Shown piece by piece: positions 8,983 through 17,282 of a stretch of DNA of 62,203 nucleotides. Under the pieces are notes generated by a model. The model had not been told where the DNA came from and searched no databases. It saw nothing but the letters and a program-made list of their open reading frames with translations. Numbering within the stretch: the first letter of the stretch is position 1; each line of letters starts with the position of its first letter. The position numbers and the translations under genes are program-made. The stretch spans positions 1 to 62,203 of the forward strand of contig CAXTSX010000019.1 of assembly GCA_964247085.1 (NCBI GenBank). The letters run 5' to 3'. Source of the DNA: JAAFHZ01 sp964247085 (GTDB lineage: Bacteria > Cyanobacteriota > Cyanobacteriia > Cyanobacteriales > Chamaesiphonaceae).

Positions 8983-9876
8983 TTAGACTGAGGATGATGC
9001 ATATAGGTTGGCGATCGCTTGGGTCGGATCGGGTTGTTTAATTAAAGATTCACCAACCAAAACGGCACGAGCGCCAGCAGCAGTAACAGTTTGCAAATCG
9101 GTGGGTTGATGAATGCCCGATTCGCTGACTACTAAAATCTGCCGATCAATCAACTGCTGACCATATTGACTCATTAAATCTTGGGTGGTTTGTAAGCTCA
9201 CTTCAAAGTTAGTAAGATTGCGGTTATTAATCCCAATCAAATTCACGCCTTCTAAGGCCATTACCCGCTCTAATTCCTCAGCGGTATGTACTTCAATCAA
9301 AGCTGTCATCCCCAACGCCTTAATAATTTTCAGGAAATACTGCAAATCGCCATCTGGTAAAATTGCTGCAATTAGCAGCACTGCATCGGCTCCATGCTTA
9401 CGTCCTAGATAGATTTGGTAGGGATAGATCACGAACTCTTTGCAGAGCAGGGGCAAATCTACTGCCGATCGCACCAGCGACAAGTTTTCGAAGCTACCTT
9501 GAAAGAACTTGCTGTCCGTCAAAACTGACAAACAGGCGGCTCCGCCCCGTTGATAGGCTTGAGCGATGGCGATCGGATCGAAGTCTGCTCGAATCACGCC
9601 TTTGCTAGGAGAAGCTTTTTTGACCTCGGCAATCAGGGCAGGCTGCAATCTACTGGTGTTTAAAGCTGCCCAGAAATCGCGGGGCGGTGGGGCAGCGGCC
9701 AGTTGTTGGCGTAGATCGGCTAGGGACAATTTTTCTCGCCAGCGAGCAACTTCCCGTTCCTTTTGCCAAACAATTTCTTCCAAGATATGCTGGGGTTTAT
9801 TGTCTGGTACGGCGATTTGAAATTCCAGATTGCTGATATTTACCGATAAACCGGGCTGAATGCGACGGATTTCCAT
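8983..9876 (-). CDS. trpC: Indole-3-glycerol phosphate synthase
   Basis: Closes the indole ring in tryptophan synthesis, converting CdRP to indole-3-glycerol phosphate. The (beta/alpha)8 signatures are clear: IAEVKKASPSKGVIR, LLCKEFVIYPYQI, LLIAAIL, IGINNRNLTNFEV, VVSESGI and VLVGESLI. At 297 residues it has the 30-residue N-terminal extension usual in cyanobacterial TrpC. It starts only 5 bp after the stop codon of the upstream lipoamide dehydrogenase gene, so the two are very likely cotranscribed. No other trp gene lies nearby, as is normal in cyanobacteria. Confidence 0.93.
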   Translation of the reverse strand: MEIRRIQPGLSVNISNLEFQIAVPDNKPQHILEEIVWQKEREVARWREKLSLADLRQQLAAAPPPRDFWAALNTSRLQPALIAEVKKASPSKGVIRADFDPIAIAQAYQRGGAACLSVLTDSKFFQGSFENLSLVRSAVDLPLLCKEFVIYPYQIYLGRKHGADAVLLIAAILPDGDLQYFLKIIKALGMTALIEVHTAEELERVMALEGVNLIGINNRNLTNFEVSLQTTQDLMSQYGQQLIDRQILVVSESGIHQPTDLQTVTAAGARAVLVGESLIKQPDPTQAIANLYASSSV

Positions 9877-9881
9877 AGAAA

Positions 9882-11312
9882 CTAATGGGCAAAGGCCGCT
9901 TTTTTGAAGGCATCATCCAACACCTCAGAAAGGGTGGGATGAGCGTGGGTAATCTTAGCTAGTTCTTTAATAGACTGGCGGGCGGCGATCGCATTGGCCG
10001 CTTCTTGAATCAAGTCCGAAGCATGGAGACCAATGATGTGGGTACCCAGTAACTCGCCAGTATCCGTGCGATAGACTACCTTAGCCATACCATCTGCCTC
10101 TCCTTCAGCGATCGCCTTAGAGTTACCCTTGAAGTAGCTCTTGGATGTGGCCACGGTGAAGCCCTGAGCAGTTCCCTGTTCTTTAGCTTGGGCTTCGGTC
10201 AAACCGACGAAGCTAATTTCAGGATGGGTAAAGGCGGCGGCAGGAATACTTTGATAATCCATGGTGCGAGGTTTGCCGCAGATATTATCGACTACCACCA
10301 TCCCTTGGGTGGCGGCGGTATGTGCCAACATCATTTTGCCCGTAGCATCGCCGATCGCCCAAGTATTGGCGACAGGTTGACCACCAATTAGCACTTGCAT
10401 TCGATCGTTGACTGGAATAAAGCCTCGTTCTAAGGTCACGCCGATCGATTCCAAATTCAGGTTCTTCGTATCCGGTACCCGACCAGTGGCTACCAGACAG
10501 GCATCGACTTCTAGAACTTCAACGATTTCTTTGGTTTTGGCGTTGGCTAGCTCAATTTTGACTGGGCTACCTGGGGTGATTTTCATTGCCAACATCCCTG
10601 ATCTAGTCTCGATATCGCGGGGCTTAATTAAGATCCGTTCGGCTAAAGTGGCAATATCCCGATCGAATCCCGGCATTAGTTGATCCAAGGCTTCAATGAT
10701 CGTAACCTCGGAACCCAGAGCGGTGTAAACATCAGCAAACTCTAAGCCGATATAGCCACTGCCGATGATCGCCACCCAATCAGGCACTGATTCTAGCTTG
10801 ATCGCATCATCGCTGGTGAAGACGGTCTTACCATCTAGTTGAATACCTGGAGGTACAAAAGGCACTGAACCAGAGGAAATAATAATGTCTTTACCAGTAA
10901 CAAACCGATCGCCTTCAGGGGTGGTCACACAGACTTTTTGGGTGCTCACAACTTTGCCATAGCCTTTGATAATATCGACCTTCAGGCGGGTCAGGCTATT
11001 GGTCAGATCGCCACGTAGTTTACTGACAATGTTACCGGCATGATCGGCAATAGTCTGTCGATCATAGGTCACCGCCCCCACCTGAATGCCCAAAGCCTGG
11101 AGATGCTGAGTATCGCGCATTTCCCGCACTCGGCCCGAGGCGGCTAACAACGCCTTGGATGGAATACAACCCCGATTAACGCAGGTACCGCCCATGTCGC
11201 CTGCTTCAATAATGGCGGTTTTGAGTCCGCAACTCACGGCATGGATGGCTGCGCCGTGGCCGCCTACTCCTGCGCCAATAATCACCAAATCATAGTCAAA
11301 TTGTTGACTCAC
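9882..11312 (-). CDS. lpdA: Dihydrolipoyl dehydrogenase (E3)
   Basis: 476-residue flavoprotein disulfide reductase that reoxidises lipoyl groups of pyruvate dehydrogenase and the glycine cleavage H-protein. It has the FAD motif GAGVGGHGAA at the N-terminus, the redox-active cysteine pair in GGTCVNRGCIPSK, the NAD motif IGSGYIGLEFAD near residue 185, the second FAD contact TWAIGDATGKMMLAHTA, and the catalytic HAHPTLSE near the C-terminus. Together with trpC, which follows by 5 bp, it forms a two-gene operon. Glycine cleavage would tie it to photorespiration. Confidence 0.93.
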   Translation of the reverse strand: MSQQFDYDLVIIGAGVGGHGAAIHAVSCGLKTAIIEAGDMGGTCVNRGCIPSKALLAASGRVREMRDTQHLQALGIQVGAVTYDRQTIADHAGNIVSKLRGDLTNSLTRLKVDIIKGYGKVVSTQKVCVTTPEGDRFVTGKDIIISSGSVPFVPPGIQLDGKTVFTSDDAIKLESVPDWVAIIGSGYIGLEFADVYTALGSEVTIIEALDQLMPGFDRDIATLAERILIKPRDIETRSGMLAMKITPGSPVKIELANAKTKEIVEVLEVDACLVATGRVPDTKNLNLESIGVTLERGFIPVNDRMQVLIGGQPVANTWAIGDATGKMMLAHTAATQGMVVVDNICGKPRTMDYQSIPAAAFTHPEISFVGLTEAQAKEQGTAQGFTVATSKSYFKGNSKAIAEGEADGMAKVVYRTDTGELLGTHIIGLHASDLIQEAANAIAARQSIKELAKITHAHPTLSEVLDDAFKKAAFAH

Positions 11313-11333
11313 GCCAGTAAACCCTCGTTAATA

Positions 11334-11450
11334 ATGCGCCAATTATTGCGCCGACTTCATCTGGCTTTATTCTCGCTCTCGGCGATCGCTCTTGTAAAGG
11401 GTTGCGGATATTTTGGATGGGTTGGGGTATCTTCTACTTACCACCGATAG
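11334..11450 (+). CDS. Possible small hydrophobic peptide
   Basis: A 38-codon frame starts with ATG at 11334 (MRQLLRRLHLALFSLS) and ends at TAG. It has a basic N-terminus, a hydrophobic stretch and an LVKGCG segment that resembles a weak lipobox. It lies in the divergent spacer upstream of lpdA. There is no clear Shine-Dalgarno and no homologue I recognise. It could equally be a chance frame, and a six-residue core of GCGATCGC repeat falls inside it. Confidence 0.2.
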   Translation: MRQLLRRLHLALFSLSAIALVKGCGYFGWVGVSSTYHR

Positions 11451-11608
11451 TATCTAGATAGCTTTACCAGTTTAGTATGTATGCTCTTGTAGTATTCGAT
11501 GTTATCATGGTGTACTGCGTGTCTGTAGTTTTTTGATATTGAGTTGGTCAATTCTAAATGATTTTGCTCTAAAACACCCTCGATTATCTGCTGGATGATT
11601 TACTAATT
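11451..11608. other. Spacer before the GT2 gene
   Basis: This AT-rich spacer leads into the glycosyltransferase gene. I see no RNA gene, repeat or strong promoter in it. Confidence 0.5.
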
Positions 11609-12553
11609 ATGATGTTATTAACGATTGCCATTCCTACTTTCAATCGGTCTAATCTTTTAGATAATCAACTATCTTGGCTGTCTCAGGCAATTCAAGGTTG
11701 TGAAATAGAATGTGAGATTTTAGTATCTGACAATTGTTCAACTGATAGTACTCCAGACATTATCAATAAATGGCAAACTATTTGTCAGAATATTTCCTTT
11801 AAATATCATCGAAATTCTGAGAATATTGGGGTGATGCGGAATATTGCTTACTGTCTGGAACATGCTATTAGTGAGTACATATGGGTAATTGGTGATGATG
11901 ATGATATTCAGCCAGAAGCCTTACGATATGTTGTCAGTAATTTGAAAGAACATCCTGATTTGACATTGCTGACCTTGAATTACTCACTTTTTGATGTTGC
12001 GAGTAATAGGCTCAGAAATGAAGCTAGATTTGTTGTTGATCAAGAGCAGACTTTCCGAGGGGGGATAGTCGAGAATGATCTGACCGGATACCCAATGGTC
12101 TTGGGGTTGGGATTTATGTCTGCCCAAATATATCGCACGAAGACTGTTCAATCGGCGATTGCTAGTTGGCCATCAAGCTTAAGTAATCTGGAAGTGCAAA
12201 TATACTGGGGTGCATTTTGTGTCATGCAAGGCAACTCTAAAATTACTAAAAGTGTTTACGTCAAATACAACTGCGGTGATAACACATTATCTAAACCAAA
12301 AAATTGGTTTAAATGTTATTACTATGATGCACCCGTTGTGTACTTAAAAATGTTGGAAATTGGATATAGTAAAAAATTCATGAAAAGCTTGGTATCCACA
12401 ATATTTTTTAAAAAGAATGAGTTCAAAGCTATTATCAAAGGAGCTATGAAGTGGCCAGCATTGGGGATTAAAGTAATTAAAACCTTGGGACTATTGTTAA
12501 TCGTCTGTAATCTACCGACTAAAGATACTAATTCGATCGATCAATCCATTTAG
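11609..12553 (+). CDS. Family 2 glycosyltransferase
   Basis: 314 residues. The N-terminal GT-A domain has LTIAIPTFNRSNLL, the nucleotide-binding ILVSDNCSTDSTPDII and the divalent-metal motif WVIGDDDDIQPEAL. The acceptor half is not diagnostic. The C-terminus has a hydrophobic segment (GLLLIVCNLPT) that may associate with the membrane. Substrate is unknown; polysaccharide or glycan synthesis is the usual role. The gene stands alone and is more AT-rich than its neighbours, which fits a recently acquired surface-glycan gene but does not prove it. It converges on the DUF3493 gene with only 6 bp between stop codons. Confidence 0.85.
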   Translation: MMLLTIAIPTFNRSNLLDNQLSWLSQAIQGCEIECEILVSDNCSTDSTPDIINKWQTICQNISFKYHRNSENIGVMRNIAYCLEHAISEYIWVIGDDDDIQPEALRYVVSNLKEHPDLTLLTLNYSLFDVASNRLRNEARFVVDQEQTFRGGIVENDLTGYPMVLGLGFMSAQIYRTKTVQSAIASWPSSLSNLEVQIYWGAFCVMQGNSKITKSVYVKYNCGDNTLSKPKNWFKCYYYDAPVVYLKMLEIGYSKKFMKSLVSTIFFKKNEFKAIIKGAMKWPALGIKVIKTLGLLLIVCNLPTKDTNSIDQSI

Positions 12554-12559
12554 CTATGT

Positions 12560-12850
12560 TCAATTCTTTTTGTTAGATGAGTCTGTCGATCGACTATCCC
12601 AGCGATACAGAGTAATCATCAGCGCCACCACACCGACTTGGAGAGCAAGACTGGGAATGGTATTGGCTAAATCGCGGCCAGCAGCTAGTCTGGCCAAGAA
12701 TACGACTCCACCAATGAAGCCGGAACCGGCAAAGGCTAGGTAAAAAAACTTGCGTAATCCTTTAAATGGTGATTTAGCTTCGGCTTGTAGGCGTCTATAG
12801 AGTTCTGGATCGATCGCCTTGTTGTTTTTGGAGATTGGAGATTTGGTCAT
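12560..12850 (-). CDS. DUF3493 membrane protein
   Basis: 96 residues with two transmembrane segments (FYLAFAGSGFIGGVVFLARLA and IPSLALQVGVVALMITLYRW). The IDPELYRRLQAEAKSPFKGLRKF lead-in is the DUF3493 signature, a domain shared with chloroplast LPA1/REP27-type factors that help photosystem II assembly. A similar role in thylakoid membranes is an inference. It is monocistronic. Confidence 0.8.
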   Translation of the reverse strand: MTKSPISKNNKAIDPELYRRLQAEAKSPFKGLRKFFYLAFAGSGFIGGVVFLARLAAGRDLANTIPSLALQVGVVALMITLYRWDSRSTDSSNKKN

Positions 12851-12895
12851 GGAATTTTGCTCAGTGGCCGGTATCCTTTATATTAGAAGCAAGTC

Positions 12896-12967
12896 GCCGA
12901 TGTAGCTCAGTGGTAGAGCACTCGATTCGTAATCGAGCGGCCGTGAGTTCAACTCTCATCATCGGCT
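12896..12967 (+). tRNA. tRNA-Thr(CGU)
   Basis: A 72-nt cloverleaf. The acceptor stem GCCGATG (12896-12902) pairs with CATCGGC (12960-12966), with T as discriminator. The D arm reads GCTC..GAGC. The anticodon stem CTCGA/TCGAG encloses TTCGTAA with anticodon CGT at 12928-12930, and the T loop is TTCAACT. The CCA end is not encoded. Confidence 0.95.
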
Positions 12968-13015
12968 TGCCGCATACTATTATTGAGTCTAATATCTAGA
13001 AAGTGCGGAGTTGTC

Positions 13016-13681
13016 ATGGAAATCGATCCGATGGAGATGGTGGAGCAGGATGAACCGACATCCTCACAACAGGTGGATAAACGCCAAAAAAATCGTAACG
13101 ATCTGAATACCTATGTGGCGATCTCGGTAGCATTGTTGGCTACTTTTATGGGAATTTGCGGCATCAAAGACAATAATATTGTGCAAGGGATGCAGCAAGC
13201 TCAGGCCGATCGCAATAATGACTGGTCTTACTACCAAGCACGAAATATTCGGGAAGAAATTGCCAACTCGACACTTACCCAGCTGCGTCTTCAGCCTCGC
13301 CCGGCCGAGCCAAAAGCACGGGCGCTATATGATAAAAAAATTGCAGAATATCAAGATTTAGCGAATCGGCAGTCCCAGAAGAAAGCGGAGCTAGAGAAAA
13401 AAGCCCAGCAAGAAAAGGAAACCTATGATGAACTGAATTTTCATGACGATCAGTTTGATTTGGCTGATGCGGCGATATCTTTGGCGATTTCTTTACTAGC
13501 GATTACCTCACTATCGCAAAAACGCTGGTTATTTGGATTAGCGATGATTCCCACGGTTTTTGGGGTAGTTATGGGATTGTCTGGTCTATTCGGCTGGAGG
13601 CTTCACCCTGATGCGTTGATTAAGCCTCTTACTCAGGCTCCGCAGCTGGAATGGCAGGTGGCCAGTAAAATTGGAGACTAG
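13016..13681 (+). CDS. DUF4337 membrane protein
   Basis: About 221 residues. One transmembrane segment lies near residue 45 (YVAISVALLATFMGICGI). A soluble, charged coiled-coil region follows (QSQKKAELEKKAQQEKETYDEL is part of it), then two more transmembrane segments in LADAAISLAISLLAITSL and WLFGLAMIPTVFGVVMGL. This plan, with the QADRNNDWSYYQARNIRE motif, is that of DUF4337 proteins. Function unknown. I prefer the ATG at 13016 over the TTG at 12983, which would begin only 16 bp after the tRNA. Confidence 0.8.
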   Translation: MEIDPMEMVEQDEPTSSQQVDKRQKNRNDLNTYVAISVALLATFMGICGIKDNNIVQGMQQAQADRNNDWSYYQARNIREEIANSTLTQLRLQPRPAEPKARALYDKKIAEYQDLANRQSQKKAELEKKAQQEKETYDELNFHDDQFDLADAAISLAISLLAITSLSQKRWLFGLAMIPTVFGVVMGLSGLFGWRLHPDALIKPLTQAPQLEWQVASKIGD

Positions 13682-13875
13682 CTGACAAGCGATGATCGAT
13701 CGAGGCCCAGCATGATTATGCGGTGAATCTGAAGGCCGAGTTAGAGATTGAGTTGTTGCATGACCAATTAAACGCCCTGCGGCAGGAAGAGCTGGCTACA
13801 ATTCTCCAGCTGGTGCGATCGCAGCAAACCAATTTGGCTGAACTGACCGCCAAATTGGATCATCTTGGATGTTAG
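13669..13875 (+). pseudogene. Remnant of a DUF1003 protein gene (3' end)
   Basis: In the frame of codon 13711 the DNA reads N-W-R-L-A-D-K-R, a TGA at 13693-13695, then IEAQHDYAVNLKAELEIE and LLHDQLNALRQEELATI up to a TAG at 13873-13875. The pattern NLKAELEI.LLHDQL is the C-terminal tail of DUF1003 membrane proteins. There is no start and no upstream membrane domain, and the frame overlaps the end of the DUF4337 gene, so the rest of the gene has been lost. Confidence 0.7.
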
Positions 13876-13929
13876 TTGAAAGAAACTAACATTCAATAGT
13901 TATAACTATAATTTTTTGAGACATTGAGT

Positions 13930-15543
13930 ATGTTGCGCATCACCGAAATAAAGCTCCCACTCGATCATTTAGAAGATGCGCTGAAAACCGCCATTCTCTT
14001 AAAACTACGCCTTCAGGCTCCAGAATTAATTAGCTATTCTATTTTTAAACGTAGCTATGATGCCCGCCAGAAAGGCGAAATCCGCCTGGTCTATATTGTG
14101 GATGTGGAAACTACCAAAGAAAAACATTTACTGAATCAATTCAAAAAAGATCCCCAGGTGCGGGTCACGCCGGACATGAGTTACAAGATAGTAGCGCAAG
14201 TTCCCAGTAACTTAACCCACCGTCCGATCGTGATTGGGGCTGGTCCCTGTGGTTTGTTTACGGCTTTGCTGTTGGCGCAGATGGGCTTCCGGCCAATTAT
14301 TTTAGAACGGGGTAAAAAAGTACGCGATCGCACCGCCGATACTTTTGGTTTTTGGAAAAAACGGGTAGATTTCAATCCAGAATCTAATGCCCAGTTTGGG
14401 GAAGGTGGCGCGGGTACTTTTTCGGATGGCAAGCTCTACAGCCAGGTGAAAGACCCCCAGCATTACGGGCGCAAGGTTCTCACGGAATTTGTGAAAGCCG
14501 GTGCTTCCCCCGAAATTTTGTATATCAACAAGCCCCACATTGGTACTTTCAAGCTGGTAGGCATTGTCCAAAACTTCCGCGCTCAGATTGAAGCCTTAGG
14601 TGGCGAATTTCGCTTTCAAAGTCGAGTAACCGATCTTGATATTGCCGGCGGTCAAATACGCGGTTTGACTTTAGCTAGTGGTGAATATCTGCGTAGTGAT
14701 CATGTGGTGTTAGCGGTGGGGCACAGTGCCCGTGATACTTTCCAAATGTTGTATGACCACGGGGTATACATCGAGGCTAAACCCTTCTCGATCGGCTTTC
14801 GGATTGAACACCCCCAAACGATGATTGATACTTGTCGATTTGGAGGGCAAGCTGGCCATAAAGTTTTGGGAGCGGCGGATTACAAGCTCGTGCATCACTG
14901 TCAAAACGGTCGATCGGTTTATAGTTTTTGCATGTGTCCGGGGGGCCTGGTGGTGGCGGCGACCTCGGAGGTGGGGCGGGTGGTGACGAATGGCATGAGC
15001 CAGTATTCTCGCAATGAAAGGAATGCCAATAGTGGAATTGTAGTGGGGATTTCGCCAACCGATTATCCGGGTCATGCTTTGGCGGGGATTGATTTGCAAC
15101 GGCGTTTGGAAGAACAAGCCTTTGTGTTGGGCGGTGGTAATTATGCAGCGCCAGGGCAATTAGTGGGAGATTTTTTGGCCGATCGATCTTCCACTGCGTT
15201 AGGGACGGTCACGCCTTCTTATACTCCTGGTGTGCATTTGGGGGATCTGAGTGAGAGTTTGCCGGACTATGCGATCGAGGCGATTCGGGAGGCTTTACCG
15301 GCTTTTGATAAGCAAATTAAGGGGTTTGCGATGGCTGATGCGGTATTGACGGGGGTGGAGACGCGCACTTCTTCGCCGATTCGGATTAAGCGTAATGAGT
15401 ATTATCAGAGTTTGAATACGGTGGGTTTGTATCCGGCGGGAGAGGGGGCGGGGTATGCCGGGGGGATTTTGTCAGCGGGGATTGATGGGATTAAGGTGGC
15501 GGAAGCGGTGGCTTTAAGTATTATGAATAAATGCCTGGTTTAA
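13930..15543 (+). CDS. FAD-dependent dehydrogenase (COG2509-like)
   Basis: 537 residues. An N-terminal domain of about 90 residues (MLRITEIKLPLDH, then FKRSYDARQKGEIRLVYIVD) precedes a Rossmann motif PIVIGAGPCGLFTALLLAQMG near residue 100. FGEGGAGTFSDGKL and VVLAVGHSARDTF are characteristic of the COG2509 FAD-dependent dehydrogenase family, and GEGAGYAGGILSAGIDGIK closes the FAD site. The physiological substrate is unknown. The ATG at 13930 is preferred to an upstream TTG at 13924. It is monocistronic. Confidence 0.85.
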   Translation: MLRITEIKLPLDHLEDALKTAILLKLRLQAPELISYSIFKRSYDARQKGEIRLVYIVDVETTKEKHLLNQFKKDPQVRVTPDMSYKIVAQVPSNLTHRPIVIGAGPCGLFTALLLAQMGFRPIILERGKKVRDRTADTFGFWKKRVDFNPESNAQFGEGGAGTFSDGKLYSQVKDPQHYGRKVLTEFVKAGASPEILYINKPHIGTFKLVGIVQNFRAQIEALGGEFRFQSRVTDLDIAGGQIRGLTLASGEYLRSDHVVLAVGHSARDTFQMLYDHGVYIEAKPFSIGFRIEHPQTMIDTCRFGGQAGHKVLGAADYKLVHHCQNGRSVYSFCMCPGGLVVAATSEVGRVVTNGMSQYSRNERNANSGIVVGISPTDYPGHALAGIDLQRRLEEQAFVLGGGNYAAPGQLVGDFLADRSSTALGTVTPSYTPGVHLGDLSESLPDYAIEAIREALPAFDKQIKGFAMADAVLTGVETRTSSPIRIKRNEYYQSLNTVGLYPAGEGAGYAGGILSAGIDGIKVAEAVALSIMNKCLV

Positions 15544-15650
15544 TTGTATTATCCAGAGAATTTTTTTAGAGTTATCTTCCGTAGAGGCTTTATCCAAAAA
15601 AAAATCCTAGACGTGTAAGACAAACTATTTTCGCAAAATATATTAAATTC

Positions 15651-16563
15651 ATGGGAAGATGTACCATATTTCATTCAGAAAATGCCACGCGAAAAAATCT
15701 AAGTGACTATCTAAGAGATCTTGGATTTGAAAAGTGTGAACATTTTTGGGATTGGCCAAAAGGTACTTTGAATTACTACTGGTTCAACCATGAAGATTTT
15801 AAATCTATTGATGGAGTATCTGCTGATATTTATCCAATTACGGAAAATGAACAAGTCATAGCAGGAAGCCAGTGGAGTTTGCATCTGCGCAATAACTACA
15901 GTGCAAGCTGGCATGATGTGGAAATGTTAAATAGAGTTCTAAAAGGTGCTAAAAAACGTTTCGGAGGAACAATAACAGGTGATTATGGAACCAATCGATA
16001 CGCGCCTCTATGGGAGGATAAAAGTACTCCTATCAGCCGAGGTATGACAGGAACATATCAGCATGTCAAACAACAAATGAATATTGTTAAAATTTCACTT
16101 CCAGAACCTTCTATTAATAATGCGCAACGCACAGGACAAAAAATTGACGATTTAATTGAGTTCTCCAATAGCTTATACCCGAACCGGTTAATTTATAACG
16201 GATTGGTTCCTTTTGCTGTATCAATGTTTGAGTACTTTTTCTCACAAGCCTTTCAGATTCTAATTGCATACGATGAATCGGCACTTAAAAAAAGAATTGA
16301 GGTGAATTCCTGAAATAAGCGTACCATTGCCGTTGGTTTCGGCTTCGCTTAAGCAACTGAAAGGTTGAAATAGACGGTACTTTATTCAACGGAAATCACC
16401 TGATCATAAAATGAAAGTTGAATTCTCTGCGGTGCTTGATGTTCAAGACAAAAAAAGAACCATTGAAAATCTCATAGCAGAAAATTACACTTTTCAGAAT
16501 TTAGATTAACTAGATAAGGCATACAAAGAATGGTTAGATATAGTTGAGGCAAATGCGGGATAA
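15651..16563 (+). pseudogene. Unknown-family gene disrupted by an insertion and an internal stop
   Basis: The first 217 codons (MGRCTIFHSENATRKN to ESALKKRI) encode a soluble protein I cannot place. Its second half (FAVSMFEYFFSQAFQ) is helical and might be HEPN-like, but that is a guess. At 16301 a 100-bp element interrupts it. Removing 16301-16403 joins K-K-R-I-D to H-K-M-K-V-E-F-S in frame, followed by AVLDVQDKKRTIENLIAE. A second lesion, TAA at 16507-16509, then cuts the frame before DKAYKEWLDI. The sequence is AT-rich compared with its neighbours, as for many accessory genes. brnT-brnA follow 39 bp downstream. Confidence 0.7.
16301..16400. mobile_element. 100-bp MITE-like insertion with imperfect terminal inverted repeats
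   Basis: The ends are GGTGAATTCCTGAAATAAG and, read inward from the right, GGTGATTTCCGTTGAATAA. Both inner boundaries end in GTACC. The element is flanked by TGA at 16298-16300 and TGA at 16401-16403, a possible 3-bp target duplication. It has no coding capacity, so it would be a non-autonomous element. A 3-bp TNA-type duplication is seen in some IS5-family groups, but I cannot assign a parent. Confidence 0.65.
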
Positions 16564-16602
16564 TAAATAAAGTTAGTTCAGTCTGTCATACCTTAATCCT
16601 TC

Positions 16603-16881
16603 ATGCAATTTGAGTGGGACGAAGCGAAAAACCTTGAAAACATCCGTAAGCACGAGATTGATTTTGCCGATGTTCCCCTAATGTTTGACGGAGAAATGCT
16701 GATTGAACTAGATGAACGCTTTGACTATGGCGAAGATCGCTTGATCGGAATCGGCTTCCTCGGTCCTGGGATAGCATTAGTAGTCTGGACAGAGCGTCAC
16801 AAGGATGTAACCCGAATTATTTCAGCGCGAAGAGCTAACCGTCATGAACAGAAAAAATTTGAACAGTACCTCTCGTACTAA
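16603..16881 (+). CDS. brnT: BrnT family toxin
   Basis: 92 residues. FEWDEAKNLENIRKHEIDF at the N-terminus, EDRLIGIGFLG in the middle and RIISARRANRHEQKKFE at the end are the BrnT signatures, a RelE-fold ribonuclease that blocks translation. The toxin-first order, with the antitoxin gene overlapping its 3' end by 38 bp, is the usual brnTA layout, so the pair is transcribed together and probably repressed by the BrnTA complex. It looks intact. Confidence 0.9.
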   Translation: MQFEWDEAKNLENIRKHEIDFADVPLMFDGEMLIELDERFDYGEDRLIGIGFLGPGIALVVWTERHKDVTRIISARRANRHEQKKFEQYLSY

Positions 16882-17104
16882 CTGGGTAGCCCTAGAGTCA
16901 AAATCAGAAGAGAATATCGATTACTCAGATATTCCACCGCTTACAGATGAATTTTTTGAACGAGCTACTTTACGTATTCCAGCAGAACAAGCACACAACC
17001 TAGTTCAGCTTGATCCCGATGTACAACAATGGTTTCAGGCACAAGGAGAACAGTATAAAACCCTAATAAACAAAGTTTTACGTCAATATATAGAAAGCAA
17101 CTAA
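16844..17104 (+). CDS. brnA: BrnA family antitoxin
   Basis: 86 residues. DIPPLTDEFFERA, then LDPDVQQWFQAQGEQYKTLIN and KVLRQYIE match the BrnA ribbon-helix-helix DNA-binding and toxin-binding region. The first 30 residues are variable, and the ATG at 16844 sits inside the toxin gene. It should neutralise BrnT and repress the operon. Confidence 0.88.
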   Translation: MNRKNLNSTSRTNWVALESKSEENIDYSDIPPLTDEFFERATLRIPAEQAHNLVQLDPDVQQWFQAQGEQYKTLINKVLRQYIESN

Positions 17105-17282
17105 ACTTATATCGATCGAGAGAACCGTATTCGTATTATTAGCACCGATCGGCAAATCACCTTTAAGATGCGGTGCTGTTACTGTCCAGCTCAAATTTAG
17201 CCACCAAAAATATTCCTAGCCAGGGTTTCCGCCGGAACGAAAATGCTAGACTAACTGATGTTATGCTCAGCGGCCACCCCAC

